A stretch of 64,000 nucleotides of DNA from Arthrobacter pascens. Its GTDB lineage: Bacteria; Actinomycetota; Actinomycetes; Actinomycetales; Micrococcaceae. Positions 27,514 to 36,552 of the stretch are shown here, in pieces. The position numbers and the translations under genes were made by a program. The notes under the pieces were generated by a model. It did not search any database and had not been told where the DNA came from. It saw only the letters and a list, made by a program, of their open reading frames with translations. Each line of letters begins with the position of its first letter. Positions within the stretch are counted from its first letter, which is position 1. The stretch is from assembly GCF_030816475.1 (NCBI RefSeq), contig NZ_JAUSXF010000001.1, positions 3,720,001 through 3,784,000 on the forward strand, read 5' to 3'.

Positions 27514-28322
27514 TGAAGCGGTAGCACCAGCAAGTAGCCGGTCGGCAGATCGCTGCTCCAGCGCCGCGGCTCGCGCACCACGAATTGGGTTGCCAACTGC
27601 TCGGGGGCGAGCAGGCTGTTAGGCGCCGGCGACGGACCCCACTCCGCGCTGCCGTATGGGTGGAGCGGATCCTGAACGCGGATGCCGGTGACCGAGAATT
27701 CCGGGAACCGGGCAGGATCGCCAAGCGACTCAAACCCGCTCATGACCCAGGCGTGGCGGCCCCGCCACATAACCAGCCCGACAGGCCTGCCGGTCTCCGC
27801 CATGGCGCGCGCTGCTGTCCGCAGCGCGTCCTCGTAAACGGGGATACTGACCACGCCGTATGGCCCCATCCCGACCTCGGTCAGGACCTGGGCCCAACCG
27901 AACGGGTTGGCACCGTTGAACGAGTTGGACGACCGCGCCCGGGCCATCTCCCACAGGCCGCCCTGCTGGGCGCGGTCCGCCCAGGTGCCGCCGCCCGTGC
28001 CGTCGAGGAGGTTGTGCGCGATCTGGATGCTCGCCCCGACACACCAGTCGAAGGTGTATTGCGGCACGAAGTCGCCCTCCTGGTAGAGGTTGAGGGCGAA
28101 CGGTTGGGGCACCGGCGCCGGAACCGGTGTCGGGGGCGGCGCAGTCTGCTCGGGGGCAGTCCGGTCAGGGACGGGAGCGACGCCGTCGGCGGTTGCCGCT
28201 GCAGACGTGGCGGGAATCGGCCGATTGGTCGCGTCGTCGAGGCCGATCGAGGGCGCGCAGGCGCCAAGGAAGGTCGCCAGGACGACGAGCCATGCCAGGA
28301 GACGGGCAGGGGCACCAGTCAT
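27507..28322 (-). CDS. Lipoprotein with C39-like (papain-fold) peptidase domain
   Basis: The protein has 271 aa. The signal peptide has lipobox LGAC (Cys22), and a Pro/Ala/Thr linker runs to about residue 73. The globular part has VPQYTFDWCVGASIQ with candidate nucleophile Cys94, WRGRHAWVMSGF with His190, and VQDPLHPYG with Asp218, the order of a papain-like C39 peptidase. It may cleave peptides outside the membrane, or the fold may be used for binding. The next gene upstream on this strand encodes a glycosyltransferase, 34 bp away. Confidence 0.75.
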   Translation of the reverse strand: MTGAPARLLAWLVVLATFLGACAPSIGLDDATNRPIPATSAAATADGVAPVPDRTAPEQTAPPPTPVPAPVPQPFALNLYQEGDFVPQYTFDWCVGASIQIAHNLLDGTGGGTWADRAQQGGLWEMARARSSNSFNGANPFGWAQVLTEVGMGPYGVVSIPVYEDALRTAARAMAETGRPVGLVMWRGRHAWVMSGFESLGDPARFPEFSVTGIRVQDPLHPYGSAEWGPSPAPNSLLAPEQLATQFVVREPRRWSSDLPTGYLLVLPLQA

Positions 28323-28356
28323 GATCCAGTTTATCGCGCCGGCCGGTGGTCCTTCC

Positions 28357-29475
28357 TCATGGCCTCCGGGTGGAGATCGCGCTCGATTCTGGGGGCCTGG
28401 TCACGGCTCCCGGTACACGATTCTGCTGCAAGGACGGGCTGGCCGTCACCCTTTTGGCCGGATTCTTTTCCAGGAGCGCGGAATACAAATCCAGATGGTT
28501 TTTCACCATCCTTTCCGTACTGAAGTACTTAAGCGCCCGCGACCTGCACAGGCCCCTGTCCAGAGCTCCGACGGAGCCCAGCAGCGCCGCCAGTTCCTCG
28601 GTAGGGGCAAGGTAGCCGGTCCTTCCGTGGTCCACGATCTCTCGGGAGGATCCGATGGGGGTCCCCACCACCGGCGTACCGGTAGCCATGGATTCGATCA
28701 TGACCAGGCCGAAAGGCTCCGCCCACTGGATCGGATTGAGGAAGGCCATAGCTTCACCCATCAGCCGGTATTTGTCGTCGTCGCCCAGTTCGCCAAGGAA
28801 CTCCTCGTTGGATCCCAGAAGAGGTTCAATGACCTCGTTGAAATAGGTAATTTCCTCGGGTTCGCGCATTTTGGCGGCCAGCCGCAGCGGAATTCCCGCT
28901 GCCCGTGCGATCTGGATGGCCTCGTACACGCCCTTGTCAGGACACATCCTCCCGACGAAGCAGACGTAGCCGCCCTGTCCGGACCCGAACGGGACGGCGG
29001 AGACATCCATCCCATGATGGATGACCCGGGTGACAGGAACATCAGGCACCCGCGAGGCCTGGTCCCGGGATATTCCTATGATGGCTGTATCCCCTGCCAT
29101 CGCACGGTACACATCAGCCGCTGCCGGTGTGAGCGGCCCATGGATGGTCGTGACAACCGGGACACCCGGGGGTCTGCGGGCGCAAAGGGGCCCTGCCAGT
29201 GTGTGGTCATGGATGATGTCCACCTCAGTCAGGCCCTCATACGCCCTGATGACGTGGCTGAGTTCAGAGAGCGAAAATCCTAGTTCCGCCGGCTCTGAGG
29301 GTCTCATACCCGGGACCATGGGCGCCGGACAGGTGCTGTCAGACGCTACGGCCAGTAACACTTCGTGCCCCGCGGCAATGAAGCCCCGTGCAAGCGAATC
29401 CACAACCCTTTCTATGCCCCCGTACGTGACGGGGGGAATAGGGATCCAGGGCGCGGCAATAAGTCCTATCCGCAT
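28357..29475 (-). CDS. Glycosyltransferase family 4
   Basis: The protein has 372 aa. The N-terminal domain starts MRIGLIAAPWIPIPPVTYGGIERVVDSLARGFIAAGHEV, with the glycine loop of GT4 enzymes. The C-terminal nucleotide-sugar domain has YVCFVGRMCPDKGVYEAIQIA and the EX7E motif in EPFGLVMIESMATGTPVVGT. GGAGG precedes ATG 29475. The acceptor is unknown; a glycolipid or cell-envelope sugar is likely. It forms a probable two-gene unit with the C39-like lipoprotein. Confidence 0.92.
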   Translation of the reverse strand: MRIGLIAAPWIPIPPVTYGGIERVVDSLARGFIAAGHEVLLAVASDSTCPAPMVPGMRPSEPAELGFSLSELSHVIRAYEGLTEVDIIHDHTLAGPLCARRPPGVPVVTTIHGPLTPAAADVYRAMAGDTAIIGISRDQASRVPDVPVTRVIHHGMDVSAVPFGSGQGGYVCFVGRMCPDKGVYEAIQIARAAGIPLRLAAKMREPEEITYFNEVIEPLLGSNEEFLGELGDDDKYRLMGEAMAFLNPIQWAEPFGLVMIESMATGTPVVGTPIGSSREIVDHGRTGYLAPTEELAALLGSVGALDRGLCRSRALKYFSTERMVKNHLDLYSALLEKNPAKRVTASPSLQQNRVPGAVTRPPESSAISTRRP

Positions 29476-29662
29476 TCAAACCTCCAGGAGAGTGGCAGAT
29501 CAGTCTCCCCCCGAGGCCAAGCGCCTAAATGTTGTTGCGGAGGCATCTGCTTAACCTCTGGTTCCGACTATGGTCCGAAAATGCTCCCGAGACAAGGCCC
29601 GATGTGACCAATGCAACAGGTGCGCATGGAATGGCTGAAGGGGTTCCGGAGTTGACGCAACC

Positions 29663-30361
29663 ATGAAGATTGAGATCTGGTCAGACGTCGCGTGCCCGTG
29701 GTGCTACATCGGCAAACGACGCTTTGAGGCTGCCCTGGCTGAGTTCCCGCACCGTGACTCAGTGGAGGTGAAGTGGCGCAGCTACCAACTCGATCCCGGC
29801 CTTCCGGACCACTATGACGGCACTGAACTGGACTACCTGAGCACGCGCAAGGGCCTGTCCCGGGAGCAGGTCTCCGGGATGTTCGAGCATGTGTCGGCCC
29901 AGGCCAAGGGCGAAGGGCTGGATTACCACTTCGACACCATCGTGGTTGCGAACAGCTTCAAAGCCCACCGCCTGATCCACCTGGCGGCAGCCTACGGAAA
30001 ACAGGACGCCGCCAAGGAACGCTTGCTCAGCGACCACTTCGAGCACGGCAAGGACATCGGGAGCCGGGAATATCTCACTGCACTGGGCCGGGACCTGGGC
30101 ATCGGTGCCGCGGAAGTGGCCGAGTTGTTTACCACGGAGAAGTACTCCGATGATGTCCGGGCCGATTTCGAGGAAGCGCGTGCATTGGGTATCAGCGGCG
30201 TGCCGTTCTTCGTGATCGACCGTAAGTTCGGTCTGTCCGGTGCCCAGCCCGCCGAGACGTTCACCGCTGCACTCAACCAGGCGTGGCAGGAGACGCATCC
30301 GCTGGTCCTGGTCGACACCTCCGACGGCGACTCCTGCGGCCCCAATGGCTGCGCCGTCTAG
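29663..30361 (+). CDS. DsbA/FrnE-family thiol oxidoreductase
   Basis: The protein has 232 aa and no signal peptide, so it is cytoplasmic like FrnE. The active site is CPWC (Cys11-Cys14) in SDVACPWCYIGKRRFE. A helical insert follows, and the conserved cis-Pro loop is GISGVPFFVIDRKFGLSGAQP. The C-terminus carries an extra SCGPNGC pair, which could be a second redox or metal site. The TetR gene begins 42 bases after the stop and is probably cotranscribed. Confidence 0.92.
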   Translation: MKIEIWSDVACPWCYIGKRRFEAALAEFPHRDSVEVKWRSYQLDPGLPDHYDGTELDYLSTRKGLSREQVSGMFEHVSAQAKGEGLDYHFDTIVVANSFKAHRLIHLAAAYGKQDAAKERLLSDHFEHGKDIGSREYLTALGRDLGIGAAEVAELFTTEKYSDDVRADFEEARALGISGVPFFVIDRKFGLSGAQPAETFTAALNQAWQETHPLVLVDTSDGDSCGPNGCAV

Positions 30362-30403
30362 GCTATGCGGTGGTTTACTGACACATCGGGGTAAAGTGTC
30401 TGC

Positions 30404-31054
30404 ATGCCCAAGATTACGGCGGCCAGCAACGGGGCCCAACGCGCGGAGACGCAGCGCAGGATCCTGACTGCATTCGGCGAGCTCCTGTTCACCCATGGCC
30501 TCCCCGGACTGACCATGACGGACGTCGCGCGTCATGCTGGTGTGGGCCGTACGGCCGTCTACAACTACTACGCGGACATTGAAGAACTCCTCATTGCCTA
30601 TGCCCTGGTCGAGACCGAACGGTTCCTCGCAGAGCTGCGGGAAGCCCTGGACCGGCTGGACAATCCGGTGGAGCGGCTGGCGTTGTACGTGCGCGCCCAG
30701 GTGGAGGACCTGAGCCGGCGCCACCTGCCACCTGGACCGGCCATGGCAGCGGTGATGTCGCCGTCCTCCTTTGCCAGGCTGGCCGACCATGTGAGCGAGC
30801 TAAGTGTCATGCTTCAGGGCATCCTGCGCGACGGCATGGAGCAGGGATACTTTCCTGAAGCCGACATCGCCCAGCAGGCCCAACTGATCCACGGCACCCT
30901 GTCCTCCAGCGCGGCGCGCGGCAGCGACGAACCCCTCGAACTTGAGGCCCGGATCGCCCGCACAGTGCGTTTTATCCAGCTGGGCGCCGGAGCAAGATTC
31001 GACGACGACGGCCGTCCCGTACGAGTCGGGCAGTCCCCTGCGGTGGCGGGCTGA
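30404..31054 (+). CDS. TetR/AcrR-family regulator
   Basis: The protein has 216 aa. The helix-turn-helix lies at about 15-60: TQRRILTAFGELLFTHGLPGLTMTDVARHAGVGRTAVYNYYADIEELL. The ligand-binding domain is helical with no strong clue to its effector. It follows the DsbA/FrnE-like gene and may control that unit or an unlinked target. Confidence 0.92.
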   Translation: MPKITAASNGAQRAETQRRILTAFGELLFTHGLPGLTMTDVARHAGVGRTAVYNYYADIEELLIAYALVETERFLAELREALDRLDNPVERLALYVRAQVEDLSRRHLPPGPAMAAVMSPSSFARLADHVSELSVMLQGILRDGMEQGYFPEADIAQQAQLIHGTLSSSAARGSDEPLELEARIARTVRFIQLGAGARFDDDGRPVRVGQSPAVAG

Positions 31055-31075
31055 GCCCGTCCCCGCTCACGTGTT

Positions 31076-31747
31076 TCAGGGCGTGGCGCCTGCTGTCGGT
31101 ATGACAGGCCACTTGTCGGGGTCGGCGACCCGCTTGCTTTCGCGGGGACAGCTGAGCTGGCCGGGGGTCTGGTCCACGCGGTCGGCCGGGGCAAGCTCCT
31201 TGTAGTCCGCGGAGAGGATCACGTCCACGCTGGCGTCTGTACGCCCGTCCTGGAAATAGTCCGACCCCGGCAGGTTGCGCTGGACACTGAAGGCAGCGGA
31301 TTGTCCCGCCGCCCCTGACACCACTGCCGCCACCCCGCGGTACGCGTCCTGTGTGTTGGCAACCGTACCTACCACGAACTTGCGGGCCGCGAACTCGTCC
31401 GCCACGGTGCGCGCCAGACCTGCCCGGCTGGTGGCGTTATAGACATTCAGGTTGATCTTGTCATTCGGTGTGTAGTCGAAAGTTGCTGTGGGACAGACGG
31501 CCGCAGGTTGCTTGCTGGCCTCCGGCGTCGGGATCTTGAGTTGCCCGCTGATGATGGCGAGCGCGGTGATGATCGCCGCGACGATGATGCCTACCAGGAG
31601 GACCAGCACCACTCCGTGCACCACCCGGCGTCGCAGCCGGGCGGAGTCGTCCGGGTCGGGCTCGGTTTCGAAGGTGGCCCGCAGTTCGGGCCCGGTGACA
31701 ACGCGGTGGCCGTGGAGGACGCTGACGTCCTTGGCCTTCCTAGCCAT
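31076..31747 (-). CDS. LytR C-terminal-domain membrane protein
   Basis: The protein has 223 aa. A cytoplasmic tail of about 60 residues precedes one membrane segment (VVHGVVLVLLVGIIVAAIITALAIIS). Outside lies a LytR_C domain: KINLNVYNATSRAGLARTVADEFAARKFVVGTVANT and YFQDGRTDASVDVILSADYKEL. The domain is often found with cell-wall ligases of the LytR-CpsA-Psr group. ATG 31747 overlaps the stop of the upstream gene by 8 bases, so the two are coupled. The longer in-frame start (31855) lies inside that gene and is rejected. Confidence 0.85.
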   Translation of the reverse strand: MARKAKDVSVLHGHRVVTGPELRATFETEPDPDDSARLRRRVVHGVVLVLLVGIIVAAIITALAIISGQLKIPTPEASKQPAAVCPTATFDYTPNDKINLNVYNATSRAGLARTVADEFAARKFVVGTVANTQDAYRGVAAVVSGAAGQSAAFSVQRNLPGSDYFQDGRTDASVDVILSADYKELAPADRVDQTPGQLSCPRESKRVADPDKWPVIPTAGATP

Positions 31748-32039
31748 CGATGACCAGGACGCGCGCGTGGATGGCGGTGCGCTGGTGGAGCGCGGTACGC
31801 ACTGCCCGGTGCAGGCCGTCCTCCAGGTAAAGGACGCCCTGGTACTGCACCACATGCGGGAAGAGGTCGCCGAAGAAGGTGGAATCCTCAGCCAGGAGTG
31901 CTTCGAGGTCCAGTGTGCGCTTGGTTGTCACGAGCTCGTCCAGCCGGACCGGGCGCGGCGGGAGCGCGGCCCACTCCTTGGGCGTGCTGTAACCATGGTC
32001 GGGGTAAGGGCGTCCCTCGCCCACAGCTTTGAATATCAC
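31740..32039 (-). CDS. Small conserved actinobacterial protein (often named VapB-type; ParB/Srx-like)
   Basis: The protein has 99 aa. It contains RPYPDHGYSTPKEWAALPPRPVRLDELVTTKRTLDLEALLAEDSTFFGDLFPHVVQYQGVLYLEDGLHRAVRTAL. The DGLHR box and the order of elements recall ParB/sulfiredoxin-like folds. Databases often label these proteins VapB antitoxins, but no PIN-domain VapC is next to it. The gene is coupled by an 8-base overlap to the LytR_C gene, an arrangement common in actinobacteria and more suggestive of an envelope or housekeeping role. Confidence 0.82.
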   Translation of the reverse strand: MIFKAVGEGRPYPDHGYSTPKEWAALPPRPVRLDELVTTKRTLDLEALLAEDSTFFGDLFPHVVQYQGVLYLEDGLHRAVRTALHQRTAIHARVLVIDG

Positions 32040-32189
32040 CCTGCCACCCTAGGCAGCTTGGCAGCGCAAAAGAAGTATCCTGCCCGGGGCATTCCAAGGT
32101 TGTAGCCAAACAGTGACCATGTGTCATATCCCCGGGCACTTCCGCAGGCTGCTGCAGGGACAGCCGTGGCCGGCTGACACAATGGAGCC

Positions 32190-33119
32190 ATGACTGCACC
32201 CGAGTTCCCTGCCGGTTCCACACCCGGTGTCCGCCTGCCGTCCGCTCCGTCCCTTGCATTACTGCTCGACGTCGACGGTCCCGTCGCCAGCCCGGTCACG
32301 CGTGACGTGAAATCGGAAATCATTGCAGACCTGGTGGCCCTCGCCACCGCCGGCATTCCCGTCGTCTTCAACACCGGCCGCTCCGATCATTTCATCCGGA
32401 AACAGGTGATGGAACCAATGATCGCCGCCGGGATGCCCGCCGGGACAGTCATCCACGCGATCTGCGAGAAGGGCGCGGTCTGGTTCAGCTACACCGCCGC
32501 CGGGCCCGGACCCATCCATGTGGACCGGGAACTGGCGGTACCCAAAGCCTACGGGGATGACGTCCGCAGGATGGTGGCCGAGGACTACGCCTCACACATG
32601 TTCTTCGACGAGACCAAGCGCGCCATGGTGTCGGTGGAGCAGCACATTGAGGTGGCAGCCGAGGAATACCTCGCTGAACAGAAGCTCTTCGATTCCGACG
32701 CCATGGACCTGATGGCCCGCCACGGGCTGGGCGTCGTACGCTTGGATCACCACGCGCCGAACTCCGACGACGAGGTGGACTACAGGGTGGATCCGACCAT
32801 CATCTCCACGGACATAGAATCGGTGCGGCTGGGCAAGGACCTCGGAGCCAGCCGGGCGGTGGAATTGCTGGCCGCGCAGGGCATCACTCCACAGGCGTGG
32901 CGGACCGTTGGGGACTCGCGTACGGACTATGCCATGGCAGACTGGCTTCACCACAACGATCACCAGGTAAAGCACGTGGATGTCCGCCCGGCGGATGGAG
33001 TCCCCGTGAAGCCTTACGCCGTACTGACGGCCACGGATCTGGGTCTGGAAGCGGACGTGATCCACGACGACGCCGGCGGCGCCTTCCTGCGCAGCTGGCG
33101 CGAAGAACTGGCTGGCTGA
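32190..33119 (+). CDS. HAD-superfamily phosphatase
   Basis: The protein has 309 aa. HAD motif I is LLLDVDGPVASP with Asp27 and Asp29; motif II is VVFNTGRSD, and motif IV is TVGDSRTDYAMAD. The large C2 cap domain between them (YASHMFFDETKRAMVSVEQHIEVAAEEYL) resembles sugar-phosphate phosphatases. The substrate is unknown. The next gene on this strand encodes a Stealth phosphotransferase, so a role in envelope glycan precursors is possible. Confidence 0.85.
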   Translation: MTAPEFPAGSTPGVRLPSAPSLALLLDVDGPVASPVTRDVKSEIIADLVALATAGIPVVFNTGRSDHFIRKQVMEPMIAAGMPAGTVIHAICEKGAVWFSYTAAGPGPIHVDRELAVPKAYGDDVRRMVAEDYASHMFFDETKRAMVSVEQHIEVAAEEYLAEQKLFDSDAMDLMARHGLGVVRLDHHAPNSDDEVDYRVDPTIISTDIESVRLGKDLGASRAVELLAAQGITPQAWRTVGDSRTDYAMADWLHHNDHQVKHVDVRPADGVPVKPYAVLTATDLGLEADVIHDDAGGAFLRSWREELAG

Positions 33120-33193
33120 GCACAGCCGGCCCGGACGGGACCCGACCGATGCCTGCCGTTTTCGGGGCAGGGCTATTATGCAGAGAGGAAATC

Positions 33194-34816
33194 ATGCCAT
33201 TTAGCAGCACGGAGACAACCATTACAGAAGCACCGGTTCAGGAAGAGATCTACTACGGCGGACAGGCATCCGTCGAAGCGCGCACACACGCAGAGGTGAC
33301 CTCGCCCGCCGCTGAGGCGCGCCTCAAGCACCGCCCCGACGTCGTCCGACATAAGGGCAGGTACGCCCTTATCAACCACAACAGGACGCCGTACCAGGCA
33401 ATGGTGGAGGACCTGCTGTTCTTACGCAACGTCCTGGCCGGCGCCGGCCTGGACTACCTTCTGGTCCGCGGCAACAGCGACCGTCCGGTCATAGCCCTGG
33501 ACTGGAAGGACCGGAAGACGCTGCGGGCCGCACTGGTGGAAGCCTGCCGCAACGAACCGGTCTACTCGATGACCGTGGATGCCAAGAAGAAATCCTCGGT
33601 CCTGGTTGCGGATGGCGAGCTCTCCCCTAACCGACAGGCTCGAATCTTCCGCCTGTACCGGCCCCGGGTCGAGCCCGACGGCGGCTTCGAATTCGGATCC
33701 TCCGCCGGTGTCCAGCTGGAATTGTGGAGCTTTGAAGGCGAACAGCTGATCCTTCCCATCGAGAATTCACTGACCCGGCGGACCATGCTCAGCCAGGACG
33801 CCGTGCGTGGAACGGTGGAACGGTACGGTCACACCTGGCCCACCATTGAGAACATGTTCGCTGACCATGCCAGCGACATCAGCTTCGATATCGATCTGGT
33901 GTTTTCCTGGGTGGACGGCAGCTCGCCTGAGTACATCGCGGCCCGCCGGTCACAGATGGAAGGCGTGGTGCTGGGCGAGGGCGATGACCACGAGGCTCGG
34001 TTCCGCCAGATCAACGAGCTGAAATACGCCCTCCGTTCCGTCTATATGTTTGCACCGTGGGTCCGCAGGATCTTCATTGCGACCGACTCTCCCGCGCCGG
34101 CCTGGCTGGCGGAGCACCCCTCCGTGACCATCATCCGCAGTGAGGAATTCTTCTCGGACCCGTCGGTGCTGCCGACGCACAATTCCCAGGCCGTGGAATG
34201 CCAGTTGCATAACATCGAGGGGCTCTCGGAGCACTTCCTGTACTCCAATGACGATATGTTCTTCGGCCGGCCGGTAAGCCCGGACCTGTTCTTCACCCCG
34301 GGCGGCATCACCAAGTTCATTGAGGCCGAGACCCGGATCGGCCTCGGAGACAATGCAGCGGAGCGCAGCGGCTTCGAGAACGCCGCACGGGTCAACCGCA
34401 AGCTGCTGTGGAACCGCTTCGGCCGGATCACCACCCGCCACCTCGAACACACCGCCGCACCGCTCCGTCGCAGCGTCGTGGCCCAAATGGAGCGCGAGTT
34501 CCCGGAGGAATTCAGGAAAACGGCGGCGAGCCGGTTCCGCGCCGCAGACAACATCTCGGTCACGAACTCGTTCTACCACTACTACGCGCTGCTCACCGGC
34601 CTGGCCGTCACCCAGACCGCGGCCAAGGTGCGCTACGTGGACACCACGATGCGTGCCGGGCTGAACTATCTGCCCAAGCTGCTATCCAAGCGGAACATGG
34701 ACTTCTTCTGCCTGAATGACGGCAGCTTTCCGGAAGTTCCCGCGGACGAACGGGCGCAGCTCGTGACCGACTTCCTGGAGAAGTACTTCCCGATCAAAGC
34801 TCCGTGGGAAATCTGA
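33194..34816 (+). CDS. Stealth-family sugar-phosphate transferase
   Basis: The protein has 540 aa. The Stealth conserved regions appear in order. CR1 is [22 protein letters not shown]2 is [29 protein letters not shown] plus [45 protein letters not shown]3 is around [21 protein letters not shown] sequence at residues 450-470, and CR4 is [17 protein letters not shown]. Stealth proteins transfer hexose-1-phosphate in capsule or wall phospho-glycan synthesis. AGAGAGGAA before ATG 33194 sets the start; the frame continues upstream over the HAD gene but is not coding there. Confidence 0.92.
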   Translation: MPFSSTETTITEAPVQEEIYYGGQASVEARTHAEVTSPAAEARLKHRPDVVRHKGRYALINHNRTPYQAMVEDLLFLRNVLAGAGLDYLLVRGNSDRPVIALDWKDRKTLRAALVEACRNEPVYSMTVDAKKKSSVLVADGELSPNRQARIFRLYRPRVEPDGGFEFGSSAGVQLELWSFEGEQLILPIENSLTRRTMLSQDAVRGTVERYGHTWPTIENMFADHASDISFDIDLVFSWVDGSSPEYIAARRSQMEGVVLGEGDDHEARFRQINELKYALRSVYMFAPWVRRIFIATDSPAPAWLAEHPSVTIIRSEEFFSDPSVLPTHNSQAVECQLHNIEGLSEHFLYSNDDMFFGRPVSPDLFFTPGGITKFIEAETRIGLGDNAAERSGFENAARVNRKLLWNRFGRITTRHLEHTAAPLRRSVVAQMEREFPEEFRKTAASRFRAADNISVTNSFYHYYALLTGLAVTQTAAKVRYVDTTMRAGLNYLPKLLSKRNMDFFCLNDGSFPEVPADERAQLVTDFLEKYFPIKAPWEI

Positions 34817-34895
34817 CCCAGGAAATCTGACCCAGGAAACCCCACGTCTGGAAACCGACGTCGGGAAACCTTCCACAGGGAAGGCGCGGGCGCTC

Positions 34896-35826
34896 TTAGC
34901 TGCCGGAGCGCAACTGAACCCTGGCGCCGCCCACGGGCTTTGCCTTCTCGGGGATGCGGACACCGGCTGCCGCCAGGCGCTCGGCAGTCTCTTCCGGGTG
35001 TGACGTACTCCCCCACTGTCGGGGTGCTGCCCAAGGGAACCACCGAATGGACGATGGTGTGTTCGTAGACGTGCACGAGGTTGAAGGCCTGGCCGCCGTC
35101 ACGTCCGCGGGTGCCGCCGACGGGCACGTTAAGGTCCTGTGTGTAGCACGACGCCGAGGCGACGGAGACGGGGATGCCCGCGAAGGACGCCGTGGTGGAG
35201 TAGTGCAGGTGGCCGGCCAGGATGGTCCGGACGTCTGAATTGCGGACGACGGCTGCGAGGCTGGCCTGGTCGCGCAGTTCCACGAGCACGGACAGGTCCA
35301 GGACCGACGGGACCGGCGGGTGGTGCAGGGCCAGGATGGTTCCGTCAGGCGCGGGGGTGGCCAGTTCGCGGGCCAGCCAGTCCAGCTGCCCCTCACTCAG
35401 TTCTCCGTGGTGGAATCCCGGGACCGAGGTGTCCATGGTGATGACCCTCAGGCCGTTGATGAAGTAGCTGTGGTCCACCGGCGCGTCGCTCCCGGGCTGG
35501 TCCAGCAGCAGGGTGCGGAAGTTTGCGCGGTTGTCATGGTTGCCCATCGCCCAGATGACCTTGGCGCCAAGGTCCTCACAGGCGGGCTCCACGATGGCGC
35601 GCAGTTTGGTGTAAGCCTCCGGATCGCCTTTGTCTGCGAGGTCTCCGGTGAAGATCACGGCCTCGGGCTTGGCCCCGGAAGCGCGCACTTCCTCAAAGAG
35701 CTGGATGAGCTTGGCTTCGCTGTCGATGGCGCCGTACAAAGGGTCCGGACCTCCCATCAAGTGGGGATCGCTCAGGTGGAGTAGGAAGTGGCGTGGCCGG
35801 GGGTGTTCGGCCTCGATGTGCTCCAT
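34896..35826 (-). CDS. Metallophosphoesterase (cyclic-nucleotide phosphodiesterase type) with C-terminal frameshift
   Basis: The metal-site motifs are intact: [28 protein letters not shown] and LAGHLHYS, as in class III (CpdA/Rv0805-like) phosphodiesterases. Near codon 277 the frame slips. The frame read directly runs on as [11 protein letters not shown] for about 110 odd residues to 34666, antisense into the Stealth gene. The neighbouring frame gives [19 protein letters not shown] and a stop at 34896-34898, the expected length of about 310 aa. One extra base in the GC run 34994-34998 explains it. It may be a sequencing error or a real late frameshift that leaves the catalytic part whole. Confidence 0.85.
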
Positions 35827-35985
35827 TGCTGCCTTTGTGGTCGGTGGGAAACGGCGTTTCCCTTCTACCTCTCAGTACACTTAATCCAATCAGACAATTG
35901 GCAAACTTAGGGTGAATTGCAGCGGCCAAGTTGAAAAAAGATTAAGAATTACGCTGACTGACGTTGGTGCGGTCCCCTTCGACCT

Positions 35986-36474
35986 CTAGGCGGCGAGTGC
36001 CTTCTCCACGGCGTCGATGACCTCTGCTGAGTCCGGCTCGACGGTTGGCGCGAACCGTGCCACTACTTCGCCGTCGCGGTTGACCAGAAACTTCTCGAAG
36101 TTCCACTTGACCAGGCCTGGCAGAACGCCGGTCTTGAACTTGGTCAGCTCCGCGTAGAGCGGGTGCTGGTCCTTGCCGCGAACATTGGCCTTCTGCGTGA
36201 GCGGGAACGTGACACCGAAGTTCCGCTGGCAGAATTCGACGATCTCGCTGTCACTGCCGGGCTCCTGGCCCGCGAACTGATTACAGGGGACGCCCAGGAT
36301 CTCAAAGCCATGGCCCTGGAATTTTTCATAGAGCGTCTCCAGCCCGGTGTACTGCGGCGTGAATCCGCAGTTCGAGGCAACGTTGACGACCATCACCACC
36401 TTCCCCTGAAAGCGGCCGAAGTCGGTCTGGGTGCCGTCGTTAAGGGTCAGTGGGATGGAGTAGAGGGAGGTCAC
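35986..36474 (-). CDS. Glutathione peroxidase family thiol peroxidase
   Basis: The protein has 162 aa. The peroxidatic Cys36 is in NVASNCGFTPQY; the tetrad partners appear in FAGQEPG (Gln) and VKWNFEKFLV (Trp, Asn). A resolving Cys is likely in EFCQRNFG. Actinobacteria lack glutathione, so it probably works with thioredoxin or mycothiol. GTG 36474 with AAGGAC upstream is chosen; the in-frame ATG 15 codons upstream adds a non-homologous tail. The upstream intergenic region is relatively A/T rich. Confidence 0.93.
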   Translation of the reverse strand: MTSLYSIPLTLNDGTQTDFGRFQGKVVMVVNVASNCGFTPQYTGLETLYEKFQGHGFEILGVPCNQFAGQEPGSDSEIVEFCQRNFGVTFPLTQKANVRGKDQHPLYAELTKFKTGVLPGLVKWNFEKFLVNRDGEVVARFAPTVEPDSAEVIDAVEKALAA

Positions 36475-36552
36475 GGGCGCTGTCCTTGATGTTGGTCGTG
36501 CATGATGTGCTTCCAACAATCAAACCTAAGCACCCTAGCTGGGAGTTTCCTG

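Noticed and set aside
28090..29283. Open frame on + across the lipoprotein and GT4 genes
   Set aside because: It spans two real minus-strand genes and has no coherent domain.
31740..32039. VapBC toxin-antitoxin system
   Set aside because: There is no PIN-domain partner; the coupled gene encodes a LytR_C membrane protein.
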